A stretch of DNA of 64,000 nt, from positions 310,001 through 374,000 of the forward strand of contig NZ_JADGIK010000002.1 in assembly GCF_015234135.1 (NCBI RefSeq), read 5' to 3'. The notes under the pieces were generated by a model that was not told the origin of the DNA, did not search any database, and worked only from the letters and a program-made list of their open reading frames with translations. Position numbers and translations under genes: made by a program. This DNA comes from Faecalibacter rhinopitheci. GTDB taxonomy: Bacteria; Bacteroidota; Bacteroidia; Flavobacteriales; Weeksellaceae. Below are positions 7,663-16,738 of the stretch, one piece after another; position 1 is the first letter of the stretch; each line of letters starts with the position of its first letter.

Positions 7663-8062
7663 AATCAATCTCTATATAGACTAAACCTGTCGCTTCTATA
7701 CGGGATCCAAATAATGCAGTTTCTGCAGCATTCTTAGAATACTTAAAACTTTTAATTTGTTCTAGTTTATATTGATTTAATTCTTTTGTTTCGATTAATT
7801 TGAATGATTTTGACTTGCGATTAAAAATATATACCGGAAATTCACCTTCTTTATACATCGATTTTCCATCTTCTAATACAGCTACCGAATTTGTATAAAT
7901 AGTTTCTACAAATTCTTGTAACGATGGTTTATTCTTACGTTCTTCATCTGTAAATTTTATAACTGGCACTTTTCCAGAACTAGGTATTAACCCTTTACTA
8001 TTTTCTTGTCCAAAACCTACTATTGAAAGTAATAGTGAAAAAGCAAAAATTGTTTTTTTCAT
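7661..8062 (-). CDS. Small secreted protein of unknown function
   Basis: 133 residues. An N-terminal signal peptide (MKKTIFAFSLLLSIVGFGQ, probable cleavage after Gly17/Gly18) points to export to the periplasm. The mature part is mixed and charged, with no cysteine, no recognisable domain and no sorting tail. It lies directly downstream of gldN on the same strand but is separated by a strong terminator and has its own TATTTTTG box, so membership of the gliding operon is not supported. Ends convergent with the EEP gene. Confidence 0.75.
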   Translation of the reverse strand: MKKTIFAFSLLLSIVGFGQENSKGLIPSSGKVPVIKFTDEERKNKPSLQEFVETIYTNSVAVLEDGKSMYKEGEFPVYIFNRKSKSFKLIETKELNQYKLEQIKSFKYSKNAAETALFGSRIEATGLVYIEID

Positions 8063-8081
8063 AAATTGTTTTTGTAATATT

Positions 8082-8089
8082 CAAAAATA
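8082..8089 (-). promoter_or_regulatory. -7 box TATTTTTG for the 133-aa secreted protein
   Basis: TATTTTTG on the minus strand ends 19 bases before the ATG and sits just after the gldN terminator. No matching -33 element recognised. Confidence 0.45.
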
Positions 8090-8090
8090 A

Positions 8091-8121
8091 AAAAACCTGC
8101 TCAGAAACTGAGCAGGTTTTT
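8091..8121 (-). terminator. Terminator of the gldKLMN operon
   Basis: AAAAACCTGCTCAG pairs with CTGAGCAGGTTTTT around loop AAA, a 14-bp stem with U-tracts on both sides. It lies 22 bases after the gldN stop codon. Confidence 0.9.
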
Positions 8122-8143
8122 ATTTTATAAATAAAGTATCTAA

Positions 8144-9067
8144 TTAGTAATTCCACATATCAGACTCTTGTTGGATGATAGAGTTTCTTATTCTGTGATG
8201 TTCTTCTAATTGCGCTTTGGCATCTTCAGGAATATATTCGTTGATCGCCTTAACCCCTACATTTGTTTGAGCTTTGTAAATGATTGAAGAAAATCTTCTT
8301 GCATTTAAAACTTCATCATATGTAATACTAGAAGTAGAGTTCTTAGGGTTAAAGATTGTAAAATTCGCTAATTCCTTACGAGCATCTGGATACCATATCC
8401 AGAATAATGGGAACATTTCATTACTTTCAATACCAGCCATACGAGCTTGCGTCGTCTGTGCTTGGATATCTTTAGATAATAAAGCAATTCCTAATAAACG
8501 GTATTTTAATTCACCTAAACGACGATCTATGTACCATAATCCTTTTATTTGGATCATACGTACGTCCTCGTTATGCAATTGGTGTCTTAAAACTCCCTCA
8601 CCTTCAGCTGGAGTTTCTCCATTAGCAGCTAAGTCATCTAGATAAGCTTGATCAACTTCAACGAATTCTAATTTACTTAGAATTTGATCATAATCTAATC
8701 TTTGAGTAAACTCATCAGTTGCATAAACTTCTTTGATACGTCCTGCTTTCATTCCATCCATTAACACCTCGTAAAGTGACTTTGAATTTTGAATAACATT
8801 ATCGCCTTTTTTAGAATATGGCTGATTTAATCTCTCTTTAAGATCAATAGTTTCCCAAACTACCTTAGACCAAATGATATCTTTATCTTCAATAAAACCA
8901 TATGATAATGGCTCTACATCAACATTAATAGAATCACCTGCTTCGTTAATTACTAATTTGTTAGCTCTTTGCTCTCTTAATTCTTCTGGAGATTTCGCAT
9001 TTAACACATTTTGTGCTAAAGCTGCAGTAGACATTAAGAATGATAATCCAACTAAAAGATACTTCAT
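8144..9067 (-). CDS. gldN: Gliding motility / type IX secretion protein GldN (PorN)
   Basis: 307 residues with a signal peptide ending near TAALAQ (residue 19), so periplasmic. GldN and the lipoprotein GldK form the large ring under the outer membrane in the type IX secretion system, which exports proteins with C-terminal sorting domains. Family character is shown by the conserved central part (IKGLWYIDRRLGELKYRLLG; FPLFWIWYPDARKEL) and by its position as last gene of gldK-L-M-N. The gap to gldM is 15 bases, and a strong terminator follows. Length matches other flavobacterial GldN proteins. Confidence 0.95.
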   Translation of the reverse strand: MKYLLVGLSFLMSTAALAQNVLNAKSPEELREQRANKLVINEAGDSINVDVEPLSYGFIEDKDIIWSKVVWETIDLKERLNQPYSKKGDNVIQNSKSLYEVLMDGMKAGRIKEVYATDEFTQRLDYDQILSKLEFVEVDQAYLDDLAANGETPAEGEGVLRHQLHNEDVRMIQIKGLWYIDRRLGELKYRLLGIALLSKDIQAQTTQARMAGIESNEMFPLFWIWYPDARKELANFTIFNPKNSTSSITYDEVLNARRFSSIIYKAQTNVGVKAINEYIPEDAKAQLEEHHRIRNSIIQQESDMWNY

Positions 9068-9082
9068 ATTTCTTTAATTATT

Positions 9083-10642
9083 TTATAATACTTCGATAGA
9101 TACAATAGAAGCGTCTCCTGATTGTCCTAAAGAAGATTTGTATTTAATGTTGATAATTGAAATGTTATCACCACGTTTAGCTGCTGAGATAGAAGAAGCT
9201 CCACCTAAGCTGTTTCCGTTAACACGTTCAATTGGTTTTCCAGGTACTTTGATACTGAAAGATTCTACCTCACCTTTTACAGGGAATAAGAAATCTGGCC
9301 AGTCTACGCGTACTCTTTGACTTGCTAAAGATGCTTGAGGAATTCCTGCTGCTACTTTACCCATTACAACACCACGTGCTGGTGGTAAAGGTTTAACACG
9401 GAAAGTCTCTCTTACAGTTAATGTTTTACCTGAAGATGCTTTTGCAGTTGCTGTGAAAACAACTTCATTACCTGCTCCTGGTGTATGATTCCATCTATTA
9501 GCTCCAGCTGAAGATGTTGATCCAGATGAACTAGACATAGAAACTGGGCCGTTCGCACCATTAATAGTTGCTGATATTGGGTTGTCCACACCACGATAAA
9601 CTACTCTTAAGTTATCTGCTACGATAGAACCTCCTGTTGGATCTTTCTCTATAATTTCAGCTGCTTTAACATCTAACGTTTGAGCAACAACTTGATAAGT
9701 TGATGGTACAATCTTAACAACTTTATTTTCTCCTGTAGAAGATTTATAAGTTAAATCACCCGTTAATTGATGAATTCCTACAGAACTTGTATTTAATTTA
9801 ATAGATGCTTTACCATTTACGATTTGAGCTGATCCTACAGATGTTTGTACTGATCCCGATAATGAATTATCGTATGCACCTAATACAACATTTAAAACAG
9901 CCTCATCACCAACTTTTACAATTCCTGGAGATACAAACATACCTTCAAAAGCATTTAATTCGATTTTCTCTTTTAACTTTCCAGCTAATAAATCACGAAC
10001 AATATTTCCTTCTTCTGTACGCGCATCTGCTTGTAACTTTGTTAAGTTAGATAATGCAGCAACCATTGGTTGTTCATAAAACTTCTCTAATAACCAAGAT
10101 TTTTTTCCTTTACCTACTGGTTCTGTAGCAAATACTTGATTAATACGTTTTGTAGAGTTTACATCATCTTTAACGTAAGTTAATAAAAAGTTACGGAAGT
10201 TATTTACTTTAGAAACTAGTTCTTGTGCTTTTTCATTTCCGTTATCTCCACCTTTACCTTTAAAGAATAAATTCATTACAGATTCTGAATTAGCTAATAA
10301 GTTATAATCAGTTTCTTCAGCACCAGGTGTATAATTAGCTCCTTTTACTTCTTGTTTTAAACTTTCTACGTAATTGTAAAAAGCATCCGCTTCTTGCTTT
10401 ACAATTTTAGCTTTAGCATCGATTGCTTGATAATCAGCTTCGTCTTTAGCTTTGGTTGTAATATTTGTATAGAATGTGTTATTATTCTCAGTTGTCAACT
10501 GCGTTGACGATTCCATTGTTAAATAAATGCTCTCGAATGATCTTAACACTTCACGATCTACATTTAACGCCATCATTGCGATAAATACTAGATACATTAG
10601 GTTAATCATCTTCTGGCGAGCATTATTGCCTCCTCCTGCCAT
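9083..10642 (-). CDS. gldM: Gliding motility / type IX secretion motor protein GldM (PorM)
   Basis: 519 residues. GldM has one N-terminal membrane helix (about 13-30, MINLMYLVFIAMMALNV) and a long periplasmic rod of four domains that transmits motion from the GldL/GldM proton-driven motor to the outer-membrane ring. The start MAGGGNNARQKMINLMYLVF is the typical conserved GldM N-terminus. The rest is soluble: a helical part up to about residue 210 and then beta-rich domains (for example FRVKPLPPARGVVMGKV). Size and position between gldL and gldN fit. It shares the operon with gldL (48-base gap). Confidence 0.96.
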   Translation of the reverse strand: MAGGGNNARQKMINLMYLVFIAMMALNVDREVLRSFESIYLTMESSTQLTTENNNTFYTNITTKAKDEADYQAIDAKAKIVKQEADAFYNYVESLKQEVKGANYTPGAEETDYNLLANSESVMNLFFKGKGGDNGNEKAQELVSKVNNFRNFLLTYVKDDVNSTKRINQVFATEPVGKGKKSWLLEKFYEQPMVAALSNLTKLQADARTEEGNIVRDLLAGKLKEKIELNAFEGMFVSPGIVKVGDEAVLNVVLGAYDNSLSGSVQTSVGSAQIVNGKASIKLNTSSVGIHQLTGDLTYKSSTGENKVVKIVPSTYQVVAQTLDVKAAEIIEKDPTGGSIVADNLRVVYRGVDNPISATINGANGPVSMSSSSGSTSSAGANRWNHTPGAGNEVVFTATAKASSGKTLTVRETFRVKPLPPARGVVMGKVAAGIPQASLASQRVRVDWPDFLFPVKGEVESFSIKVPGKPIERVNGNSLGGASSISAAKRGDNISIINIKYKSSLGQSGDASIVSIEVL

Positions 10643-10690
10643 AATTTTTTAGTAGAATTAATTAATATTTTAGTTAATAATCAGCAATGA

Positions 10691-11365
10691 TTAGTTGTTG
10701 TTTTTCATTGCTGCTAACATTCCACCATATACGTTATTTAAAGCATTGATATTAGCAGATAATGATTTCATTTCAGCTAAAAATTGCTCAGAATGACCAG
10801 AAGATTTTTGCATCTCTTCGATGAATTGTTTATTTAATTCTACTTGTTTGTTAGACGTTTCAATTTGCTGAACATATAACGTATTTAATGCGTTAACATT
10901 TGTTGCTGCTTTAGAAATTTCGTCATTATATTGTTGAGTAGCTGCTGCTGCATTAGTTGTCTTATTAATTTCAGAAACTGCTGCTCCAAAATTATCTAAA
11001 GATGCACGTAAACTTTCAAAAACTGCTTTATCAAGTTTTGCATCAGCTAATACTTTATCTAATTCTTGTGTTAAAGAATTTCCGGCTGCTGCAACGGCTG
11101 CTGTTTTCTTAGCTACTGGAGCTCCATCTAATAATTCAGGATAAGCTTTTTCCCAAGAATAGTCTCCTTTTGGCTGATCAAAAATAGCTGCATAGAAGAA
11201 AACTAATGCTTCTGCTACTAATCCAACTGTTAATAATAAGTTTCCATTTAATGGACCAATAGAAATGTGAGTAATTTTGAATAATGCTCCTAAAATTACA
11301 ACCCCTGCGAAGAAACTATATATAAAATTAGTTAAACGTTCTTTCTTGCTTGCTTGTATTGCCAT
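10691..11365 (-). CDS. gldL: Gliding motility / type IX secretion motor protein GldL (PorL)
   Basis: 224 residues. Two membrane helices lie near the N-terminus (about 12-30 and 41-60), followed by a cytoplasmic helical tail with an Ala/Asn-rich stretch. GldL forms the pentameric inner-membrane part of the proton-powered GldLM motor. The glutamate buried in the second helix (Glu52, in VGLVAEALVFF) matches the membrane glutamate known to be important in Flavobacterium GldL, and Lys30 lies at the end of the first helix. The order gldK-gldL-gldM-gldN and the length fit the family. Confidence 0.96.
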   Translation of the reverse strand: MAIQASKKERLTNFIYSFFAGVVILGALFKITHISIGPLNGNLLLTVGLVAEALVFFYAAIFDQPKGDYSWEKAYPELLDGAPVAKKTAAVAAAGNSLTQELDKVLADAKLDKAVFESLRASLDNFGAAVSEINKTTNAAAATQQYNDEISKAATNVNALNTLYVQQIETSNKQVELNKQFIEEMQKSSGHSEQFLAEMKSLSANINALNNVYGGMLAAMKNNN

Positions 11366-11396
11366 GTGTGTTTAATTTGTTAAGATTAAGTTTAAA

Positions 11397-12839
11397 TTAT
11401 TTAGTTTTTCTATAAGTTACTTTAGATCCATCAGGAAATGGTTGTACTGTACGGAATCCAATAAATGAACGAGCAGAATCTTTTTGCTCCATATCTCTTG
11501 TAGAAACCATTAACATATATCCTATATCTTTCCATGAACCTCCTCTAACGACCATTTTAGTTTCATTAGATAATGTAATTGAAGGATTTAAAGATGATGC
11601 CATCTGATAAGAAGTTCTATTATGAGGTGACAATGTCCACTCAGCAACGTTTCCTGCCATATCATATAACCCATATCCATTAGGTTGGAAAGTTTTTACT
11701 GGCGCAGTGTACATAAAACCAGTTTTCTTTCCTTTCGTAATTTCTATATAATCACCACGTTTAGGCTTAAAGTTTGCTAAGTAACAACCTCTATCATCCG
11801 TTAAATAAGGACCTCCCCATGGATAAGGTGCATTCTGAATGCCACCACGAGCAGCATATTCCCACTCAATTTCTGTTGGTAATCTATAAGTTATAACTTT
11901 ATTCGCAGAACCATTTTTCTTTTTCTTTTTATTCAACGCATTGTTATGGTATCTAGTACGGAAATCTGCAAATGCGTTAGCTTGATTCCAATTAACACCT
12001 ACAACAGGATAGTTTGAATATGCCGAATGCCAGAAATAATCTTGGTGCATTGGGTCATTATAAGAATAATTAAAATCTCTAACCCAAACTGTAGTATCTG
12101 GATAAACATTTACTTGAAATTCTTTACGAAAATCAACTTGGAAAGTACCACGTTGTTTTGCAGCAGCCATTTGGTCTACTACAACATATTGGTAAGTAAG
12201 TTTACGCGTATCTATGCGACGCTCACCATTCATTCTTTCTTCAGGTGGGAAATATAATCCTTCCATCACCTCTGTATAATCTACATCTGGATATTTATAT
12301 TTATCCCATTCTAATTTTACATTCCAATTTAATTTACGACCGTCCATCGTGTTACCGTCTCGGCCAGTATTAGATTGTTGAATGTATTCATCGTATGGAG
12401 TTCCTTCTCCATCTTTAGAACCAGAAACATAAGAGTAAGCACCGATCCCAGCATCAGAACCTCCTGGATTCATTGGATCAAAACCTAATTCTTCTGCTTT
12501 CATTGCTAAAGCTGTTCGTGCTATAGAATCCTTTACATAATTAACAAAAATCTGATATTCAGAATTTGTTATTTCCGTATCATCCATAAAAAATCCAGCC
12601 ACTGATACCGTTTTCACAGGAGCATCATTATTCTGCGTGAAATCGTAATCACTTTGTCCTAAAACAAAAGATCCTCCAGGAATTGGAACCATCCCTTTAG
12701 GACGTACTGGTGTCCACGAAGAAGATGATTTCGAGGTTATTTGACCATCATTTTTATTACTATTACCTCCATTTTTCAACATTTTACAAGAAGAAAATGA
12801 AAGCGATAATAATAAAGTACTTACCAAAATTCTATTCAT
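11397..12839 (-). CDS. gldK: Gliding motility / type IX secretion lipoprotein GldK (PorK)
   Basis: 480 residues. The lipobox LSFSSC places the acylated cysteine at 18, so the protein is an outer-membrane lipoprotein that forms the type IX ring with GldN. The body is an FGE-sulfatase/SUMF1-like domain (PMVPIPGGSFVLGQSDYDF near 50; YRLPTEIEWEYAARGG; NGYGLYDMAGNVAEW; GFRTVQPFP at the end); in GldK this fold is structural. The upstream gap of 119 bases holds a weak candidate promoter (TTG-N21-TTAATTTG, one mismatch), so gldK may have its own start of transcription besides read-through from topA. Gap to gldL is 31 bases. Confidence 0.95.
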   Translation of the reverse strand: MNRILVSTLLLSLSFSSCKMLKNGGNSNKNDGQITSKSSSSWTPVRPKGMVPIPGGSFVLGQSDYDFTQNNDAPVKTVSVAGFFMDDTEITNSEYQIFVNYVKDSIARTALAMKAEELGFDPMNPGGSDAGIGAYSYVSGSKDGEGTPYDEYIQQSNTGRDGNTMDGRKLNWNVKLEWDKYKYPDVDYTEVMEGLYFPPEERMNGERRIDTRKLTYQYVVVDQMAAAKQRGTFQVDFRKEFQVNVYPDTTVWVRDFNYSYNDPMHQDYFWHSAYSNYPVVGVNWNQANAFADFRTRYHNNALNKKKKKNGSANKVITYRLPTEIEWEYAARGGIQNAPYPWGGPYLTDDRGCYLANFKPKRGDYIEITKGKKTGFMYTAPVKTFQPNGYGLYDMAGNVAEWTLSPHNRTSYQMASSLNPSITLSNETKMVVRGGSWKDIGYMLMVSTRDMEQKDSARSFIGFRTVQPFPDGSKVTYRKTK

Positions 12840-12958
12840 TCTGTTATAGATTTATTTTATACAGGGTTGTAAAACTATTATTTTATTTGAAATTATACAA
12901 ATTAATATACACTCAAAAATTTAAATCAATTTACTGAAATTCAATATTTTAATTAAAT

Positions 12959-14113
12959 TTAATAAAACTTTTTAAAATACTTCCACCACTTGTCTGGAAT
13001 TTCTCCCTCCAAAGCCTTAGTGTAATCTTTTTTAGAGCATGGTATTAAGCATTTAATACCGTCTTCTCCTTCAGTTTTTATCTCAATCCACCACTGATCT
13101 GAGTGGCGATTATAATAGAATATAAAAATATGTATATCACTTGGAACAAAAAATTTATCAAAATATTGTTCATCATCAAAACTTTTTATTTCTGGACGAT
13201 GATTTTTACCATCTACAACATACCATAAAATTTGACTTAACAATAAATGATCTACTTTTTTATATTTTTCAATATAATTCGCAATATATATAGAACTTAA
13301 AACGTTACTTGAACCAATATATTTTGCTACTCCACAAATTTCTCTTGAATTAAATCCATTTGGAGAAAAATCTTGAGTGGATTGAAAATAATTATATTCT
13401 ATAGAATTTAGATTAATCATTCCTGCATTTGCCTCTCTAGTCAAAGGCTCCACCTCTTTGATAGATGCTGAAATTTCCCCTAAACGTAACGCATCAAAAT
13501 TTAATTGATCAAGTAAATCTAACTCTTCTTGGGCTGTAAAATACGTTTGATAACCAATATTAGAAAAACCCAAAAGGTTGAGCGGTTGTGAAGTTATTAT
13601 TTTTGTTAGAAAATTATCATTATTCGGATAATGAATTTCATTTCCAAATCTTAATTTTTCATCTACTGTAAAGTAATTAATATTTTTAAAAATTTCATCA
13701 TATGCCCGGTATTGATAATAGGCCATACTTGGACTTCCTCCCAGTATTATTACAAAATATTTTTGTTTTAATAAATCTTTTAAAACTTTTGTAAATATTT
13801 CGCCAGAAGTATTTTTATACCCATCAGGAATCAAATCTCCAAAATCATACATTGGTATATACCAATTTCCTTTATTAAGCTCATAAAATGAACGACGAAC
13901 TAAATCAAAGTATAATTCATCTAATTCATCAGTAGTTTTTGAGCGATTTTCTTGGACACCTATAAACGCAATTTTATTAAAAATAACTTCAGAAGAATTA
14001 TCTAATAAAGTGTTTTTTTCAAAGGATAAAGATGCCCCTAAACAAAAAGAATTACAAGACTTCGCGAAGTCTTGTAATTCTTTAGAAACAGGTTTTAAAT
14101 AATCTGTAAACAT
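12959..14113 (-). CDS. Ureohydrolase (arginase/formiminoglutamase) fold protein lacking the metal site
   Basis: 384 residues, related to the arginase/agmatinase/formimidoylglutamase family but probably not an active ureohydrolase. The places where the family keeps its two manganese ions are altered: GGDHS reads GGSPS (125-129), the DAHxD loop reads TVDEKLRF (149-156), and the DxDxxDP motif appears as SIEYNYF (237-243). The fold-type context remains (YFVIILGGS, LNLLGFSNIGYQ, FSPNGFNSREI). The ATG shares its A with the topA stop codon, so translation is coupled to topA; gldK follows on the same strand. A structural or regulatory role is possible, but nothing in the sequence says which. Confidence 0.7.
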   Translation of the reverse strand: MFTDYLKPVSKELQDFAKSCNSFCLGASLSFEKNTLLDNSSEVIFNKIAFIGVQENRSKTTDELDELYFDLVRRSFYELNKGNWYIPMYDFGDLIPDGYKNTSGEIFTKVLKDLLKQKYFVIILGGSPSMAYYQYRAYDEIFKNINYFTVDEKLRFGNEIHYPNNDNFLTKIITSQPLNLLGFSNIGYQTYFTAQEELDLLDQLNFDALRLGEISASIKEVEPLTREANAGMINLNSIEYNYFQSTQDFSPNGFNSREICGVAKYIGSSNVLSSIYIANYIEKYKKVDHLLLSQILWYVVDGKNHRPEIKSFDDEQYFDKFFVPSDIHIFIFYYNRHSDQWWIEIKTEGEDGIKCLIPCSKKDYTKALEGEIPDKWWKYFKKFY

Positions 14114-16650
14114 TATTTCTTTTTCGTCACTTTTTTTGTTGTAGTGGCTGCTTTTTTTGTTGTAGTTTTCTTCGCTGGAGATTTTTTAGCTGCTGTTTTT
14201 TTAACTGGCGTATGATCTGCAATTATCTTTTCTACTTCTTCCAATGTTAAAGCTTCAACATTAGTTTCCTTAGATAATTCGACTTTAATTTTGCCACTGA
14301 TTAAATTATAGCGACCCCAACGAGCTTTTTCTAAACGAATCTCTTGTTCTGACCATTCGCGTACCACACGTTCTGATTCCTTTCGTTTTTTATCTTCAAT
14401 TAATTCAATAATATCCGATTGCGATAAGTTATCAAAATCATATTTTTTAGAAACGTTGATAAACCATTCGTTCCATTTGATAAACGGCCCGAAACGTCCT
14501 TTTCCTTTTGTAACATCATGCCCTTCATATTGAGCAATTGGTGCATCTGCTTTTAATTTTTCTTCAATTAATTCTACAGCTTGCTCAAAAGATAAATCTA
14601 AAGGTTCAATTTCTTTGGGAACTGAAATAAATTTATCATCAAACTTTACATAAGGACCAAAACGACCATTATTTACCTCAACTTGAAAACCATTATATTC
14701 TCCTAAAGTTTTAGGCAATTCAAATAATTTTAAAGCTTCTTCTAATGTTATGTTATGGATAGATTGATGCTTTTGTAAACTTGCAAAACGCTTATCTTCA
14801 TCTTCGGCATCACCAATCTGAATCATTGGCCCAAATCGACCAATACGAGCATGCACTGTACGACCTGAAACTGGATCAATACCCAAATCACGTTCACCAG
14901 AAGCACGTTCAGCATTTTCTTGTACATCTAGTACGATTGTATGGAATTTCTGATAGAACTCGTCAATCATCTTTGTCCATTCAATTTTACCTGCTGCAAT
15001 ATTATCAAAACTAGATTCTACACGTGCAGTAAAATCATAATTCATTACATTTTTAAAATAATCTACTAAGAAATCATTCACAACAATTCCTATATCCGTA
15101 GGCATTAATTTACGACGATCTGCTCCATAAATTTCGGTAGCAACTGCCGTATTAATTTCATTATTTTTTAATTGTAATGTGTTGTATTTTCTTTCATGAC
15201 CATCTAATTCACTTACTTCAACATATCCACGATTTTGAATTGTAGAAATTGTTGGTGCATAAGTAGAAGGACGCCCAATTCCTAATTCCTCTAATTTCTT
15301 CACTAAAGATGCTTCCGTATATCGTGCAGCAGCTCTTGTAAAACGTTCGGTTCCGTTGATAGAATTTACATTTAAATCTTCACCAACTGTAACTTTAGGA
15401 AGTAATACTTTATCATCATCAATTTCTTCATCATCCATTGACTCCTGATAAACTTTTAAGAATCCATCAAAAACAATTACTTCTCCTTTTGCTTGAAAAA
15501 TATATGCATTTTTTTCATTTTCAATATCAATGATTGTTCGTTCAAGTTCAGCATTTGCCATTTGAGAGGCAACTGTACGCTTCCAGATCAATTCATATAA
15601 TTTTCTCATCGAATCATCTGCATTTATTGTATGATTCTCGAAATGAGTAGGACGAATTGCTTCGTGCGCTTCTTGAGCTGAAGAATTTTTGTTAGCATAT
15701 TTTCTTATTTCAACATATTTATTACCATATGCTGATTCTATTTCTGCTTTTACAGCAGATAACGCATCATCAGATAAATTTACACTATCTGTTCTCATGT
15801 ACGTAATATGTCCAGATTCATACAATTGCTGTGCAACACGCATTGTTCTAGAAACTGACATTCCTAATTTTCGAGATGCTTCTTGTTGTAAAGTTGAAGT
15901 GGTAAATGGAGCTGAAGGTGTACGTTTTGCCGGTTTTTTCTGTAAATCTTTTACAGTAAAAGTCGCATTAATACACGTTTGTAAAAAAGCTTGAGCTTCT
16001 TCTAACGTTTCAAAGTCTTTGGTTAATACAGCTTTTAAGTTTTTACTTTCTGAGGTTGAAAATAAAGCAACAAACTTGTAAGCTGAAGTTGGTACAAAGT
16101 TTTGGATTTCCTTTTCACGTTCTACAATTAAACGAACAGATACAGATTGTACACGTCCTGCAGAAAGTCCTGGTTTTACCTTTTTCCATAAAATTGGAGA
16201 CATTTCAAAACCTACTAATCGATCTAATATACGACGAGCTTGTTGCGCATCAACTAAATTAATATCAATTTCGCGAGGATTTTCAACCGCTTTTAAAATT
16301 GCTTTCTTAGTAATTTCGTTAAAAACGATACGTTTAGTGTCTTTATTTTCTAAATCTAAAACATTATACAAATGCCAAGAAATAGCCTCTCCTTCCCGGT
16401 CCTCATCGGATGCTAACCAAACTGTATTTGCTTTACTCGAAAGTTTTTTTAATTTTTCAACAACTTCTTTTTTATCAGGAGTTACTTCATATACTGGTTT
16501 GTAATCATTTTCGATCTCAATCCCCATTCCCTTTTTAGGAAGATCCACAACATGACCAAAACTAGACTCCACAATAAAGTCTTTACCTAAAAATCCTTGG
16601 ATAGTTTTAGCTTTCGCAGGGGACTCAACAATTACGAGATTCTTTGACAT
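14113..16650 (-). CDS. topA: DNA topoisomerase I (type IA)
   Basis: 845 residues. The enzyme relaxes negative supercoils by transient single-strand breakage. Toprim domain: LVIVESPAKAKTI at 5-17 (catalytic Glu9) and the acidic triad DEDREGE at 82-88. Gate helices follow, with the active-site tyrosine at 284 in GHITYMRTDS. The C-terminal third has no four-cysteine zinc fingers; it carries repeated FGPYVKF / FGPFIKW-type modules (about 640-740) and ends in a Lys/Thr/Ala-rich basic tail, the usual Bacteroidota arrangement. Stop and next start overlap by one base. The promoter is TTTG-N20-TAATTTTG. Confidence 0.96.
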   Translation of the reverse strand: MSKNLVIVESPAKAKTIQGFLGKDFIVESSFGHVVDLPKKGMGIEIENDYKPVYEVTPDKKEVVEKLKKLSSKANTVWLASDEDREGEAISWHLYNVLDLENKDTKRIVFNEITKKAILKAVENPREIDINLVDAQQARRILDRLVGFEMSPILWKKVKPGLSAGRVQSVSVRLIVEREKEIQNFVPTSAYKFVALFSTSESKNLKAVLTKDFETLEEAQAFLQTCINATFTVKDLQKKPAKRTPSAPFTTSTLQQEASRKLGMSVSRTMRVAQQLYESGHITYMRTDSVNLSDDALSAVKAEIESAYGNKYVEIRKYANKNSSAQEAHEAIRPTHFENHTINADDSMRKLYELIWKRTVASQMANAELERTIIDIENEKNAYIFQAKGEVIVFDGFLKVYQESMDDEEIDDDKVLLPKVTVGEDLNVNSINGTERFTRAAARYTEASLVKKLEELGIGRPSTYAPTISTIQNRGYVEVSELDGHERKYNTLQLKNNEINTAVATEIYGADRRKLMPTDIGIVVNDFLVDYFKNVMNYDFTARVESSFDNIAAGKIEWTKMIDEFYQKFHTIVLDVQENAERASGERDLGIDPVSGRTVHARIGRFGPMIQIGDAEDEDKRFASLQKHQSIHNITLEEALKLFELPKTLGEYNGFQVEVNNGRFGPYVKFDDKFISVPKEIEPLDLSFEQAVELIEEKLKADAPIAQYEGHDVTKGKGRFGPFIKWNEWFINVSKKYDFDNLSQSDIIELIEDKKRKESERVVREWSEQEIRLEKARWGRYNLISGKIKVELSKETNVEALTLEEVEKIIADHTPVKKTAAKKSPAKKTTTKKAATTTKKVTKKK

Positions 16651-16671
16651 AAGATATGCTTAATATTTGTG

Positions 16672-16703
16672 CAAAATTATAAACAAAAAAATGAAGCAGC
16701 CAA
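16672..16703 (-). promoter_or_regulatory. topA promoter (TTTG-N20-TAATTTTG)
   Basis: Minus-strand -33 TTTG at 16703-16700 and -7 box TAATTTTG at 16679-16672 are 20 bases apart, a good match to the Bacteroidota consensus. The leader would be about 17-20 nt. The -33 element lies in the loop of the terminator of the upstream gene. Confidence 0.7.
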
Positions 16704-16725
16704 AAATCATTTGATACTGCTTCAT
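16684..16725 (-). terminator. Terminator after the 273-aa membrane protein gene
   Basis: AATGAAGCAG pairs with CTGCTTCATT across a 17-nt loop. The minus-strand T run continues to about 16684. T/A runs on both sides allow activity on either strand. Confidence 0.75.
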
Positions 16726-16738
16726 TTTTTTTTGATTT

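Noticed and set aside
12959-14113. Annotation as an active formimidoylglutamase or arginase
   Set aside because: All the metal-ligand motifs are missing; only the fold-level similarity is supported.
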